From contig NZ_FUYV01000010.1 in assembly GCF_900168165.1 (NCBI RefSeq), positions 62,001-126,000 of the forward strand: a DNA stretch of 64,000 bases, given 5' to 3'. The position numbers and the translations under genes are program-made. Positions 8,643 through 19,051 of this stretch are shown here, piece by piece. The DNA is from Alkalitalea saponilacus (GTDB taxonomy: Bacteria > Bacteroidota > Bacteroidia > Bacteroidales > Marinilabiliaceae). How positions within the stretch are numbered: the stretch's first letter is position 1; each line of letters opens with the position of its first letter. The notes under the pieces are model-generated. The model was not told the origin of the DNA and made no database searches. It was given only the letters and a program-made list of their open reading frames with translations.

Positions 8643-8966
8643 TCACTCCTTATACCCTGATGAAATGGTGTATGACTCTTCCACCGGGGTAACGAATATT
8701 TTTCCATCGCCAAACTGTCCACCATCTTCTGATCGGGCTGAATTCATGATGGTTTCTACTACGAAATCTTTGTCCTTTTCCTGGATAACCAGCATCAGCA
8801 TCTCTTTTGGAAGTTCATCATAGGTCACAGTTCCAACTTTCAGTCCACGCTGTTTACCGCGACCAAATACCGGAAGTTTAGTAACGGCCGGAAATCCGGC
8901 ATCAAATAGTGCTTTAAGTACTGCCGGTGACTTTTCCGGACGCACAATGGCTCTTAACATATACAT
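8643..8966 (-). CDS. nifI1: PII-like nitrogenase switch-off protein NifI1
   Basis: 107 residues of the PII family; the partner of NifI2 in ammonium- and 2-oxoglutarate-dependent inhibition of dinitrogenase. It begins MYMLRAIVRPEK, has the VFGRGKQRG turn at about 33-41, a T-loop around 42-58 shorter than in GlnB, and the FGDGKIFV segment near 85-92. It lies about 100 bp downstream of nifH on the same strand. Confidence 0.93.
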   Translation of the reverse strand: MYMLRAIVRPEKSPAVLKALFDAGFPAVTKLPVFGRGKQRGLKVGTVTYDELPKEMLMLVIQEKDKDFVVETIMNSARSEDGGQFGDGKIFVTPVEESYTISSGYKE

Positions 8967-9065
8967 AGTTGTGAGTTTTTTTAGTTTTTAATTGTGATGA
9001 GTTTTTCGGAAAAAGATATTTTACATCTTAACTTCTCTTTTTCTTAATGTCTAATATCTAGTTCT

Positions 9066-9902
<837 letters not shown>

Positions 9903-9930
9903 TTAAGTTAGTTCTTTGGTTTGGGGTATT

Positions 9931-9955
9931 GAAATAAGTGTGCCGAACCATGCCA
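9931..9955 (-). promoter_or_regulatory. Possible sigma-54 type -24 elements upstream of nifH
   Basis: Two overlapping candidates are read on the minus strand: TGGCATGGTTCGGCA (9941-9955), where GG and GC are separated by 9 rather than 10 bases, and CGGCACACTTATTTC (9931-9945), with normal spacing but no GC at -12. Both end within 65 bp of the ATG. Neither is a consensus site, so the confidence is low. Confidence 0.3.
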
Positions 9956-10276
9956 TTTATGTTTTTTGGGATTACTGTGTATGTGTTAAAATGCAGTATT
10001 GTAGTGATTTAAAAAGTGTAAGTGCTGTTTGTTTTAATTGAGTTTAAATAAAGCGACAGGCTGTTTATTAACATTATGGTATCTATTAAATCCCTATCCT
10101 ACCAAAAAGTAGTTTTTTTGAGGGTCTGTTTTTATCTGATTTGATGGATAGAAAATAGGTTGTGTTTTAATGTGTTGTGAGATAGTGTTTTGTATGTGAT
10201 TGGATGTGTTAAATCAGGCTTTGGCCTGATTTATGATTTGCAGAAAACATTATCATTTTTCAAAAGAAATCACTAT
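9956..10276. other. Remaining nifH upstream region
   Basis: AT-rich sequence without an open frame of interest. It contains the CTAC-N6-GTAG site at 10099-10112 and otherwise nothing I can assign. The right border meets the palindromic repeat element at 10277. Confidence 0.5.
10099..10112. promoter_or_regulatory. CTAC-N6-GTAG site upstream of nifH
   Basis: CTACCAAAAAGTAG followed by seven T. The centre is about 215 bp before the nifH start. It has the same core and spacing as the palindromes upstream of nifE and the two nifX-like genes; the right flank is T-rich as in the others, but the left flank (CCTAT) is not A-rich. Confidence 0.45.
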
Positions 10277-10578
10277 TGTCCGGGGCAATAATTTCATATT
10301 ATTTAAGTGCTCAAGCCGCACAGGCTTTTACTTTTTTTCTACAGCAAAAAAAAGTAAACAAAAAATGCCGCCGCTGCACGAAAAAGACTAAAAATCAATG
10401 TGTTTTTCTAAAAACCGTGAACTCGCTACGCTCAAACAACACGGTTTTTTTAACGAAAAAAACATTGATTTTCTTAACGTCTTTTTCCTGAGGCGGAAAG
10501 CAAGCCCAATATTTCAAGAAAGCCGCGCAGCTCAATAAACAAGGCATAATTCATGATTTTTAAATAATTAACCGGACA
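10277..10578. repeat. Nested palindromic element of about 300 bp
   Basis: The ends carry the inverted pair TGTCCGG (10277-10283) and CCGGACA (10572-10578). Inside are a small hairpin (TTACTTTTTTT against AAAAAAAGTAA, near 10328-10356) and a long imperfect stem: GAAAAAGAC then ATCAATG then AAAACCGTG on the left (about 10380-10420), matching CACGGTTTT, CATTGAT and GTCTTTTTC on the right (about 10439-10488). The 20-base apex AACTCGCTACGCTCAAACAA itself is not paired. It looks like a non-autonomous repeat of the kind scattered in Bacteroidota genomes; no transposase is present. Confidence 0.6.
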
Positions 10579-10626
10579 CCAGTGAAAAGAAATCTGAATA
10601 TTTTACCAATACTAAAAACCAAAAAT

Positions 10627-11049
10627 ATGGAAACCACAACCATCACCGCCGATCAGGATTTTCAAATTCTGGCCAACGATACATTAAAGGAAGCCAACCG
10701 GTTTTACGCCATCATTGAAAAGGCTTTGAACGGATCATCCAAATTCAGTGATGACCTTAAATACAGCATGATTTTAATGACTCTGGAGAAATACTTTGTG
10801 GCTTTAATGGCCTGTTACGAAGAATTGCCAACTCATCATGTGCCACTGGGGTTATTTCGTGAGGCCGAGATGCTGGAGCCTGATTTAACACCTTCTATGA
10901 AACAGACCTGTGTACTGACAGGAAAGTTTGAGGGCATTTGTTCTCTCGAAGACTTTGGTTACCGCACTCCTTCGCCGGAAGATTTATCAGCCATGCTTGA
11001 AGGCATGGCTGAAATTAAGTCATTAACAGAGAGAAGGGTTTTGGGATAA
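10627..11049 (+). CDS. Small unrecognised protein upstream of the ABC-F gene
   Basis: 140 residues from the ATG at 10627; an in-frame ATG at 10582 would add 15 residues and lies at the edge of the repeat element, so I prefer the later start. The sequence is alpha-helical and acidic (KEANRFYAIIEKALNG, LMTLEKYFVALMACYEEL). The pattern of two long helices is faintly reminiscent of HEPN-type proteins, but no catalytic motif is visible. It is followed after 54 bp by the ABC-F gene. The function is unknown. Confidence 0.7.
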   Translation: METTTITADQDFQILANDTLKEANRFYAIIEKALNGSSKFSDDLKYSMILMTLEKYFVALMACYEELPTHHVPLGLFREAEMLEPDLTPSMKQTCVLTGKFEGICSLEDFGYRTPSPEDLSAMLEGMAEIKSLTERRVLG

Positions 11050-11067
11050 TATTTCAATGTTTCTGCC

Positions 11068-11075
11068 TATCTTTG
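11068..11075 (+). promoter_or_regulatory. Candidate -7 box of the ABC-F gene
   Basis: TATCTTTG fits TAnnTTTG and lies 28 bp before the ATG. I find no TTG at the usual 19-21 bp upstream, so only the -7 half supports it. Confidence 0.4.
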
Positions 11076-11103
11076 TCGCTTTAATTTTTAACTATACAGA
11101 TTA

Positions 11104-12750
11104 ATGATTTCAGTTGACGGATTGACAGTTGAGTTTGGTGGAACCACATTATTTAAGAATATTTCTTTCGCTATTAACGATCAGGACAAAATAGCCCTTA
11201 TGGGTAAAAATGGTGCGGGCAAGTCAACTTTGCTAAAGATTATGGCAGGTGTTCGTGACGCTTCATCAGGCAGAGTTACTGTACCACAGGATGCGGTAAT
11301 TGCCTATTTGCCGCAACATTTAATGACGGAAGACAACCGTACGGTTTTTGAGGAGACTTCTCAGGCCTTTGCACACATCAATGATATGCAGACTGAGATA
11401 GATGAGATCAATCATCAACTTTCAACACGCACCGATTATGAATCTGAAGCTTACTATGAGTTGATTGAGCGCGTTTCTGTTTTAAGCGAGAAATTTTACA
11501 GTATAGAGGAGACCAATTACGAGTCGGAAGTGGAGAAAATTCTTATGGGGCTCGGGTTTACACGCAACGATTTTAACCGTCCTACCAGCGAGTACAGTGG
11601 TGGTTGGCGAATGCGTATAGAACTGGCCAAAATATTGCTCAAAAATCCCGATCTCATCCTGTTGGATGAGCCAACCAATCATCTCGATATCGAGTCCATT
11701 CAATGGCTGGAAGATTTTCTGGTGAACAATGCCAAAGCGGTCATCGTCATATCGCACGATAAGGCTTTTGTGGACAATATTACCACCCGAACCATTGAAA
11801 TCACGATGGGGCGCATCTACGATTATAAGGTGAATTATTCCCAATACCTTGAATTACGTAAAGAACGCCGTGAGCAGCAGCAGCGACAATATGAGGAGCA
11901 GCAAAAAATGATTGCCGACAATAAGGTGTTTATTGAGCGTTTTAAAGGGACTTATTCAAAAACCAACCAGGTGCAAAGCAGGGTAAGAATGCTTGAAAAA
12001 CTCGAAATTGTGGAAGTAGATCAGGAAGATAATTCGGCTCTTAGATTAAAGTTCCCACCTTCTCCCAGATCCGGCAGTTATCCGGTAATTGTTGATGAGG
12101 TCGCCAAAAATTATGACGATTTTAATGTGTTTTCCAATGCTTCGCTCAGCCTGAAACGAGGTGAAAGAGTAGCCTTTGTTGGGCGCAATGGTGAAGGGAA
12201 ATCAACCCTTGTTAAATGCATTATGGGAGAAACTGATTTTAAGGGGAAACTCACTGTTGGGCACAACGTTAAGATAGGTTATTTTGCGCAGAATCAGGCA
12301 TCGTTGCTCAATGAAGAACTAACGGTTTTTCAAACCATTGATGATGTGGCAGTGGGAGAGATTCGGACCAAAATTAAAGATCTCCTAGGGGCTTTTATGT
12401 TTGGTGGGGATGATATTCACAAAAAAGTAAAAGTGCTTTCGGGAGGTGAGCGTACCCGACTGGCCATGATAAAACTCCTTCTTGAACCGGTTAATTTGCT
12501 TATTCTGGATGAGCCAACCAATCATTTGGATATTAGGACGAAAGATATTCTGAAAAGTGCTCTTATGGATTTTGACGGAACTCTTATTCTGGTATCACAC
12601 GACCGTGATTTTCTGGACGGCCTTGCAGAGAAAGTGTACGAGTTTGGTAACAAACGCGTAAAAGAGCACATGGGTGATATTCAAAGCTTCCTGACAAAGA
12701 AAAAGATGGACAATTTAAGAGAAGTTGAAAGGTTGGCGGTAAGGAATTAA
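11104..12750 (+). CDS. ABC-F family ATPase
   Basis: 548 residues with two ATP-binding cassettes in one chain and no membrane segment, the ABC-F layout. Cassette 1 has Walker A GKNGAGKST (about 35-43), signature YSGGWRMR (about 162) and Walker B LILLDEPTNHLD. Cassette 2 has GRNGEGKST (about 360), LSGGERTR and LLILDEPTNHLD. The linker between them (about 245-310) is charged and coiled, rich in E, Q and R. Family members bind the ribosomal E-site and act in translation (EttA/Uup/YdiF-like) or antibiotic protection; which applies here cannot be told. Confidence 0.95.
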   Translation: MISVDGLTVEFGGTTLFKNISFAINDQDKIALMGKNGAGKSTLLKIMAGVRDASSGRVTVPQDAVIAYLPQHLMTEDNRTVFEETSQAFAHINDMQTEIDEINHQLSTRTDYESEAYYELIERVSVLSEKFYSIEETNYESEVEKILMGLGFTRNDFNRPTSEYSGGWRMRIELAKILLKNPDLILLDEPTNHLDIESIQWLEDFLVNNAKAVIVISHDKAFVDNITTRTIEITMGRIYDYKVNYSQYLELRKERREQQQRQYEEQQKMIADNKVFIERFKGTYSKTNQVQSRVRMLEKLEIVEVDQEDNSALRLKFPPSPRSGSYPVIVDEVAKNYDDFNVFSNASLSLKRGERVAFVGRNGEGKSTLVKCIMGETDFKGKLTVGHNVKIGYFAQNQASLLNEELTVFQTIDDVAVGEIRTKIKDLLGAFMFGGDDIHKKVKVLSGGERTRLAMIKLLLEPVNLLILDEPTNHLDIRTKDILKSALMDFDGTLILVSHDRDFLDGLAEKVYEFGNKRVKEHMGDIQSFLTKKKMDNLREVERLAVRN

Positions 12751-12787
12751 AAGCAGTGATGCTTAATCTGATGCCTCTTCATATTTA

Positions 12788-12886
12788 TGTTTTTGAGCAG
12801 TTTGCATTTTATTGCACGGAGAGTGCGGAACTCTTCACAGAGAATAAACTCTGTGAAAACTCCGTGCCCTCTGTGTAACTTTTCCA
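12788..12886. repeat. CACGGAG-type intergenic repeat, copy A
   Basis: TTTTTGAGCAGTTTGCATTT is followed by interleaved variants of CACGGAG, CACAGAG, CTCTGTG and CTCCGTG, ending in TGTGTAACTTTTCC. Longer related copies lie at 15821-15975 and 20041-20208, at the ends of the same island. Confidence 0.65.
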
Positions 12887-13684
12887 TTATTTCACCACCA
12901 GCTTCTCGCTAAAGGTTTCATTGTTGTACTTTACTGTTACAATGTAGAGGCCTTTTTGCCAGCCTGCTGTGTTAATGGTATGTGAATTGCTTTTAATGTT
13001 TCTCTGATGGGTGATAAGCCGTTGATTCTGATCATGAACTTCGAATTCCCAGATTTGAGATGACATAGAATTCAAATCCTCACCAGAACTTAAATTCAAT
13101 GAAACCGATGTTTCATTTGAGGCAGGGTTTGGGAAAATTTTAACTTGCATAAGGGAGCCGAATCCAAAATAGATATCTCTTGTTACAGTACTCCATCCGC
13201 ATTCTGCAAAATAGGTTAACCGGAACGTATAGTGCCCAGAATAGTCTGTCGAAAACGGAAAGGTCTGTCCGCTAGCTAACCTGTTGGGAATACCACTTTT
13301 TGGTGGGGCAATAATGGTCCACCTGTAATTACCCGGGTCAGGAGAAGGATTGTTTAAGTGGGCTTTAACTAGGTAATTGGTTAAGATTGTACCGGAATGA
13401 TAAGAGTTTATTCCATCTGCGTCATACAATAGAATGACAGCGTTTTCATTCCCAACTTTGGAAATATTTTTACGAATCTCGTATGAGCTACCACATGCGG
13501 TGATGGTTGCTTTTACAAAATGTGAAATACTGAATACGCCAGTATTTGAAACGGTTACCTGAGGTGTTCCTTGTCCGTTGCTAATAGATAAACTGTTGCT
13601 TGTTGTCCAGTTTATTTGGGCTCCTTCGGGAAGATTCTCAATTTGGTACGTAGCCTGCTGGCAGACGGTTGAGGGGCCGGAGAT
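12887..13684 (-). repeat. Duplicated C-terminal module, copy 1
   Basis: This 798-bp segment aligns with 15977-16774 without net insertion or deletion (constant offset 3090) and differs at only a small fraction of bases by eye. It encodes the segment from ISGPSTVCQQ to the terminal LVVK, including the T9SS sorting domain. The homology continues past the stop codon into the CACGGAG-type repeat. Confidence 0.85.
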
Positions 13685-15127
13685 AAGAGTCGCTGCTTTG
13701 CCGACGAGTGTTGTTGGAGCAGTGCCAAGCGGATCAAGCCAGTCCCTCAAACGCCGCCTGTTATCGATGGCACCTCCTCCTGTCCAAGAGACACTGAATT
13801 TGCCGTAAGAAACCTCTTGTAGTTCAGGTTGGTTGTCACAAAGATGTTGAGGGCAAATAGCTAAATTTCCGGGGCCATACAATTGTCCGATTACATGTCT
13901 ATTTGAGTTTATTAATGGAGAACCTGAGGAGCCAGGCTCCATAACTGAGTGACCGTTAGATGTAGCTACAAAACCAGTTTGCCAATAGTTTGCGTTTAGA
14001 CATGTGGAGTTTGTTGGAGTGCCTATATAAGTGGCAATCTTTTTCACATCTCCATTTGGATGATGAATCCCTACTCCGCCAGTTCCTGCGTAACCCGACC
14101 TATCCCAACCAAGGTAGTAAGGTGTAACACCATTCCTATCTTTAGGGTCTTCTGTTAATTGTAGTAGTGCGAAGTCCGTATTCCCGTTGTTTGCAATTAC
14201 CGTAGCCCCAACCGTAGATAATATGGCTGGAGGTGGAGCAATATTCGGACAGCGTGGACTTTCATAATTCCAGTAGAAAGACCAATGATTCAAAACGGGG
14301 TTAGTGATTGCATCATATTTTATGTGATCGTTCGCCCATCCTCCCAAACAATGATCCGCAGTAAGGAATAATGGTCGATCATCATCACATACAGTATTAA
14401 TCAACGAGCCGGTACACCATCTTACTCCACCAACTAGTATCAGAGCCACGGCATTCTTTTCCTGCTGCCAAGTATTTCCTTCCGAACAATTTATATTGAC
14501 TTGGCAGTCACCAGATAGGGAAAGTCTGCTGGTAGAATCTTCAGGCAGAGTGATATATCTATAACCATGGACTATATTCGCAATGGATATTACCCCCTGT
14601 TCCTCAATATTTTCAGGCAGATAATATTACAATATGATCGTTCTTCCATACAGCAATCCCGTTGCAAATCCCTGAATATCGTTTGCTGAGCCCTTATTAT
14701 TCCTTGATGTAAAGGCACCCAAAATATGTTTTCGGTCATCGGTATAGAGGAAAAGTTTAGCTTTTTCAGGTAACCAGAACTGGTCATACAATAAATTGAT
14801 AGAAAGCGCGCCAGGGCAGTGAATGCTTAACTGCCAAATTCTATCACCGTTAGGCAAAGTTGTCCAAACACCAGAATTGAGTAAATTGAAACTCACAGCA
14901 TGAGGAAAACCAAACCTCGGAGGCAGCCCGTTTTGCGCATCTCTTTCGTCTTCCTGTTGTATTCGTGCCATATCCAGGCTCGGCATGATTTTCAAATCCG
15001 TTTCTCTATTTTGTATTGCAACGCCAATGGTTTCATTGAAGCTGACTGGTAGTTCATCCGTACTGATTTGGGTAGATGCGGAAAAGAAAACAAAATTTAG
15101 GGTGATTAAGGTAAGTATCTTTTTCAT
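12887..15127 (-). pseudogene. Lysyl-endopeptidase-like T9SS protease with an in-frame TAA
   Basis: One reading frame runs from the ATG at 15127 to 12887, broken only by TAA at 14627-14629. Upstream fragment (15127-14627): signal peptide MKKILTLITLNFVFFSAS and a propeptide. Downstream of the stop, translation continues in frame (YYLPENIEEQGVIS) into a chymotrypsin-fold domain beginning DCQVNINC, like Achromobacter lyticus protease I. Catalytic residues are visible in FLTADHCLGG, NTDFALLQL and MEPGSSGSPL. A region shared with the neighbouring metalloprotease follows (from ISGPSTVC), then a T9SS sorting domain (IFPNPASNETSV to FSEKLVVK). The original codon was probably CAA or GAA. Either a nonsense pseudogene, a readthrough gene or a sequencing error. 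Confidence 0.8.
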
Positions 15128-15176
15128 CGTTGATATATTTGACCTAAATTGAAATTAATAAAAGTATAATGGCTTG

Positions 15177-15683
15177 TTATTCTATAGGTTTAAAAAGCAT
15201 GTGCTTGTCTTTTTGATATTTTAGAACCAGTCCTTTCTGAGTAATTTGGTAAGAAAAGACGTTGTTTACCGCATCAATAAAGGCTTTACCATCAAAAATT
15301 TCATTAATATAAGTTTCTGGCCCAAAACTAATAATATTGATAGTACTTTTATTATCCAGATAATATTTTCCACCTGCGATATTAGTAGAAGTATGGCCTT
15401 TTATAGAACCATTATCGCCAAAAATCAATGTATAACAATTATCATCATTTGGCACTGCTAATTTGATCCTGTTTGATTTTTCATTGGCAAAACCAATCAA
15501 TGTCCACGTGGTTTCCAACAGAGGCAAGGAGATATAGGAAGGATTTTCCGAAATTTCACGAAGCAATACGGTATCATCCTGTGCATTTATCTCATTTTTG
15601 TTGCACGCCATAATTAGAAATAAAAGCAGGATTAATCCCATTCCAACTATGTAAGTTTGTTTGTTAATTGTCTTGGTTTTCAT
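15177..15683 (-). CDS. Lipoprotein with a META/HslJ-like domain
   Basis: 168 residues. The N-terminus is a lipoprotein signal ending in LFLIMAC (Cys27). The mature part has LLETTWTLIGF (about 55-65), then YTLIFGDNGSIKGHTSTN and GGKYYLDNK, the pattern of META/HslJ-type domains (heat-shock- or secretion-linked lipoproteins). Likely outer-membrane or periplasmic anchored; no specific function can be read. It sits between the two broken protease genes on the same strand. Confidence 0.75.
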   Translation of the reverse strand: MKTKTINKQTYIVGMGLILLLFLIMACNKNEINAQDDTVLLREISENPSYISLPLLETTWTLIGFANEKSNRIKLAVPNDDNCYTLIFGDNGSIKGHTSTNIAGGKYYLDNKSTINIISFGPETYINEIFDGKAFIDAVNNVFSYQITQKGLVLKYQKDKHMLFKPIE

Positions 15684-15820
15684 AATGAGTTCGTTTTATT
15701 TTTATAATTCCAATTTCAGCCGATTTAGGGAGCTTGTTTACAATAATGCTATACCGGAAAACTCGCGGTCGTGTAGCCAAAACAGGACGCTTAAATGTGA
15801 CAGAGCAAAAAAGCACACTA

Positions 15821-15975
15821 TACAATGATGTTAAATATACGAAAAGGTTGCGAAGTAAATTAATGTTTTTGAGCAGGTTGCATTTTGCTACACGGAGAGC
15901 ACAGAAACTGTCACTGAGCATAAAAAACCTCCGTGTATTTCCGTGAGAACTCCGTGCCCTCAGTGTAACTTTTCC
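15821..15975. repeat. CACGGAG-type intergenic repeat, copy B
   Basis: It starts ACAATGATGTTAAATATACG, continues GAAAAGGTTGCGAAGTAAAT, a TTTTTGAGCAGGTTGCATTT segment, and then CACGGAG, CTCCGTG and CCGTGAG variants up to the stop codon of the metalloprotease. The first 60 bp are almost identical to copy C at 20049. Confidence 0.7.
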
Positions 15976-15976
15976 A

Positions 15977-16774
15977 TTATTTCACCACCAGCTTTTCGCT
16001 AAAGGTTTCATTGTTGTACTTTACCGTTACAATATAGAGGCCTTTTTGCCAGCCTGCTGTGTTAATGGTATGTGAATTGCTTTTAATGTTTCTCTGATGG
16101 GTGATAAGCCGTTGATTCTGATCATGAACTTCGAATTCCCAGATTTGGGATGACATAGAATTCAAATCCTCACCAGAATTTAAATTCAATGAAACCGATG
16201 TTTCATTTGAGGCAGGGTTTGGGAGAATTTTAACTTGCATAAGGGAGCCGAATCCAAAATAGATATCTCTTGTTATAGTACTCCATCCGCATTCTGCAAA
16301 ATAGGTTAACCGGAACGTATAGTTCCCAACGTAATCGGTGGCATAAGAAAATGATTGTCCGCTGGCTAACTTGTTGGGGATATTGCTTTTGGGCGGAGCA
16401 ATAATGGTCCACCTGTAATGATTAGGATCAGGTGAAGGATTGTTTAGATGAGCTTTTATGAGATGTCTGGTTAAGATTGTTCCGGCATGGTAGGAGTTGA
16501 TTCCATCAGCATCATACAAAAGAATTAATGCGCTCTCATTTCCAACTCTTGAAATATTTTTACAAATCTCGTATGAGCTACCACATGCGGTGATGGTTGC
16601 TTTTACAAAATGTGAAATACTGAATGCGCCAGTATTTGAAACGGTTACCTGAGGTGTTCCTTGTCCGTTGCTAATAGATAAACTGTTGCTTGTTGTCCAG
16701 TTTATTTGGGCTCCTTCGGTAAGATTCTCAATTTGGTACGTAGCCTGCTGGCAGACGGTTGAGGGGCCGGAGAT
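15977..16774 (-). repeat. Duplicated C-terminal module, copy 2
   Basis: Partner of 12887-13684 with the same frame and no net length change. The similarity ends abruptly at GAGGGGCCGGAGAT, the codons for ISGPS, marking a module border between the unlike protease domains and the shared C-terminus. Confidence 0.85.
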
Positions 16775-18274
16775 GGTTATATCACACGTTTCCCAACCCA
16801 TATCTCGCATTATCCCAATTTTTCTTGTATTAAAAGTATGTAAAGGACTAGCATAGGCATGTCTCATAAAATTTGGAAAGTAAGTTACAGACCAATCCCA
16901 GTGTGAAACACTTGAGCCAGGACGCCATGGATTAGGGGCATACATTTTAACACGAGTACCGCCATTTGCTGCCAATAAATGTGAACCTGGTTTACCAGCA
17001 AACAGATTGCCACTTATAACCAACGCTGCACGTTGAGATAGATTAAGGTCTGTTAAACAAGTATTACCTGTAGCACCTTGATACAACTGCCTATCGTAAA
17101 TTCCGGGATAGCTCGTGGAGGATGAATTACCACTTGAAGTCGTATAGATATAAGCTCCATTGCTTCCAACTAATGGGAAGAAGCCTAAGCCGTGTGTTAC
17201 TTCGTGCTACATGATGGTAACCCAATCGTACCCACTAGTATTACCATCTAAACCAAAGTACCAAGTGAAATCCGAGTTCATTTCTATTCTAATATCTCTC
17301 TGTGTAGAAAAATTATAACCTAACTTTTGATTTGCTAACGGTGAAGGGTAGAATACTCCATCAATCAGATGGCTCGGCGTACGATACGAACTTCCAAGAA
17401 CATACGTACCCATTGAAATAAGTCTAACATTAATATCAACAGGCACATTACCAAACAATTGTTCACTCCAAAGATTTAGTGCGTGTAACGTAGCTGTTTG
17501 CGCTTGTCCTGTTGTATTGCCACTTAAACTAAACTGAAGATTTGAAATAGTATTTAAACTTGTTTTAACTTCATTATTTGCCAAACTCGGATTAAAATTC
17601 TCATCATAAATAGTTAAAGTTCCGTCGGGTAGTTGATACATATACACATAATAACTCATTTCTTCTTCCAAAAGTGCTACAAGACGCAAACACTCGGGAT
17701 CATCTGGAAAAGCAGGAATAAGTATCGGCTTTTCCTTAAAAACATGAATGATTTTTCTGTCTTTCGGAAGAGCTTCTTTCACATTTTTCTTTGTACCGTA
17801 AAAATATCGAGGTATATATATATCTTGGTTGTCAACCGCAACAGTTGTAGCATTTCTGACTCAAAAATCACCATCAGTTTCTGCAACCAAATACTGCTTT
17901 GCCTCACCCAAAGCCGCCTGCCGCAATTCTTCGATAAAAAACGGTGGCAATTCGAATTTTGCTGGCGCATTATCTTTTGGAGTAATTACCACACTTTTCC
18001 CTGTTTCCTCATTCAAAATTACGATTTTGGTATTTTTAACCGATGAAAGAGAAAGGGTATATACATCTTGATTGTTGTGATTTTTCGTAATCGACTTAGT
18101 TGATGCTGTGGTATTTGCAGCTTCTGTTCGAATCAGATTAGCATTTACCCGCAAATCTCCATAATCAACTGAAAAATGATGTTGTGCATAAAGAAAATTA
18201 CAACCAATTGCAATAGCTAAAAGGAGCAATATTAATTTCCCACTTAATCTTAATAAATACTGTTTCATATTCAA
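15977..18274 (-). pseudogene. Secreted HExxH metalloprotease (T9SS) with in-frame TGA and TAG
   Basis: One frame from the ATG at 18274 to 15977, interrupted by TGA at 17861-17863 and TAG at 17207-17209; no frameshift. Domain order: signal peptide (hydrophobic to about residue 30, ending LYAQ), propeptide, a catalytic domain whose zinc motif HEVTHGLGF follows the TAG directly (VTIM-stop-HEVTH), then the shared C-terminal region (ISGPSTVCQQ) and T9SS sorting domain. Relatives usually have Leu or another hydrophobic residue before the motif, so TTG to TAG is likely. The intact pieces are 18274-17861, 17782-17207 and 17086-15977. Either a decaying gene, readthrough or sequence error. Confidence 0.8.
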
Positions 18275-18308
18275 TTAATTTTATTTTAATGATTAGACAT
18301 TTAATTAT

Positions 18309-19049
18309 TTATAAATCATCTCTAGCATACCATTTCAAATTACTACTAGTAGGAATGGTTAAATGCTTCCTTATTGTTTCCCCGCTAGAGGATTGAAAAC
18401 TTGGATGACTTGAAGCATTCCACCCTTCCTTATAATCAATCAAAAAAATCGTTTTATTTTCCCATATCCAATTAGACATAAATCCTGTTTCCTCGTCAAA
18501 ATAATCGAGAACAATAGTTTCTGCCTCAATATAACCTGAAATAATAACATCAGAGTCAACATATCTAAATCGAACCCTAACCATGTTTCCATCTTCATCT
18601 ATTTTACGAGGAAGGAACTCAGCAATCATATTTCCTTCTTTATCAACGCCCCAAAATTCAGCAATTCTATTTCTTGCGTTTCTGTTGTTAGTAGTTATAG
18701 TAACCAAATTATCATATATCACTGTCGGCAACAAAGGCATATGGATTAACTCTCCATAATTATATCGGTTTATTTTTGGTAGTGAAATTGCGAAACCGTT
18801 ATCTTTCCAATCGCCACGGGCAAGTTCTACATCGTTACCATTTTTATCTCTTATCATAAGTTTAACTGCAACAACTGAACTGTATTCTATGGCATTTTCG
18901 ACTTTAGCAATGAGGTATAAGTCTTTTTCAGTAGAATTTTCAATCTTTTCGCAACCAGCAACAGTTAACAAAGCAATAACAATGAAACAATATATTGTCA
19001 TTGTTTTGTAGAATAATGTTATATTTATTTTATTCTTCATTTTATTCAA
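18309..19049 (-). CDS. Unrecognised lipoprotein
   Basis: 246 residues. A hydrophobic stretch (about 15-32) ends with the lipobox LTVAGC. The mature part is beta-rich, with DLYLIAKVENAIEYSS, VKLMIRDKNGNDVELARG and a C-terminal SNLKWYARDDL. No family is recognised. It is 34 bp upstream of the broken metalloprotease on the same strand, and may be cotranscribed with it. An alternative start at the second ATG (residue 4) would not change the reading. Confidence 0.75.
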   Translation of the reverse strand: MNKMKNKINITLFYKTMTIYCFIVIALLTVAGCEKIENSTEKDLYLIAKVENAIEYSSVVAVKLMIRDKNGNDVELARGDWKDNGFAISLPKINRYNYGELIHMPLLPTVIYDNLVTITTNNRNARNRIAEFWGVDKEGNMIAEFLPRKIDEDGNMVRVRFRYVDSDVIISGYIEAETIVLDYFDEETGFMSNWIWENKTIFLIDYKEGWNASSHPSFQSSSGETIRKHLTIPTSSNLKWYARDDL

Positions 19050-19051
19050 AC

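Noticed and set aside
10277-10491. Small Lys/Arg- and Phe-rich frame in the repeat element
   Set aside because: The residues follow from A- and T-runs of the palindrome and the frame has no plausible protein features.
17861-17863. TGA as a selenocysteine codon
   Set aside because: The residue context (DGDF-stop-VRN) shows no homology to selenoproteins and the neighbour genes have TAA and TAG at comparable positions.
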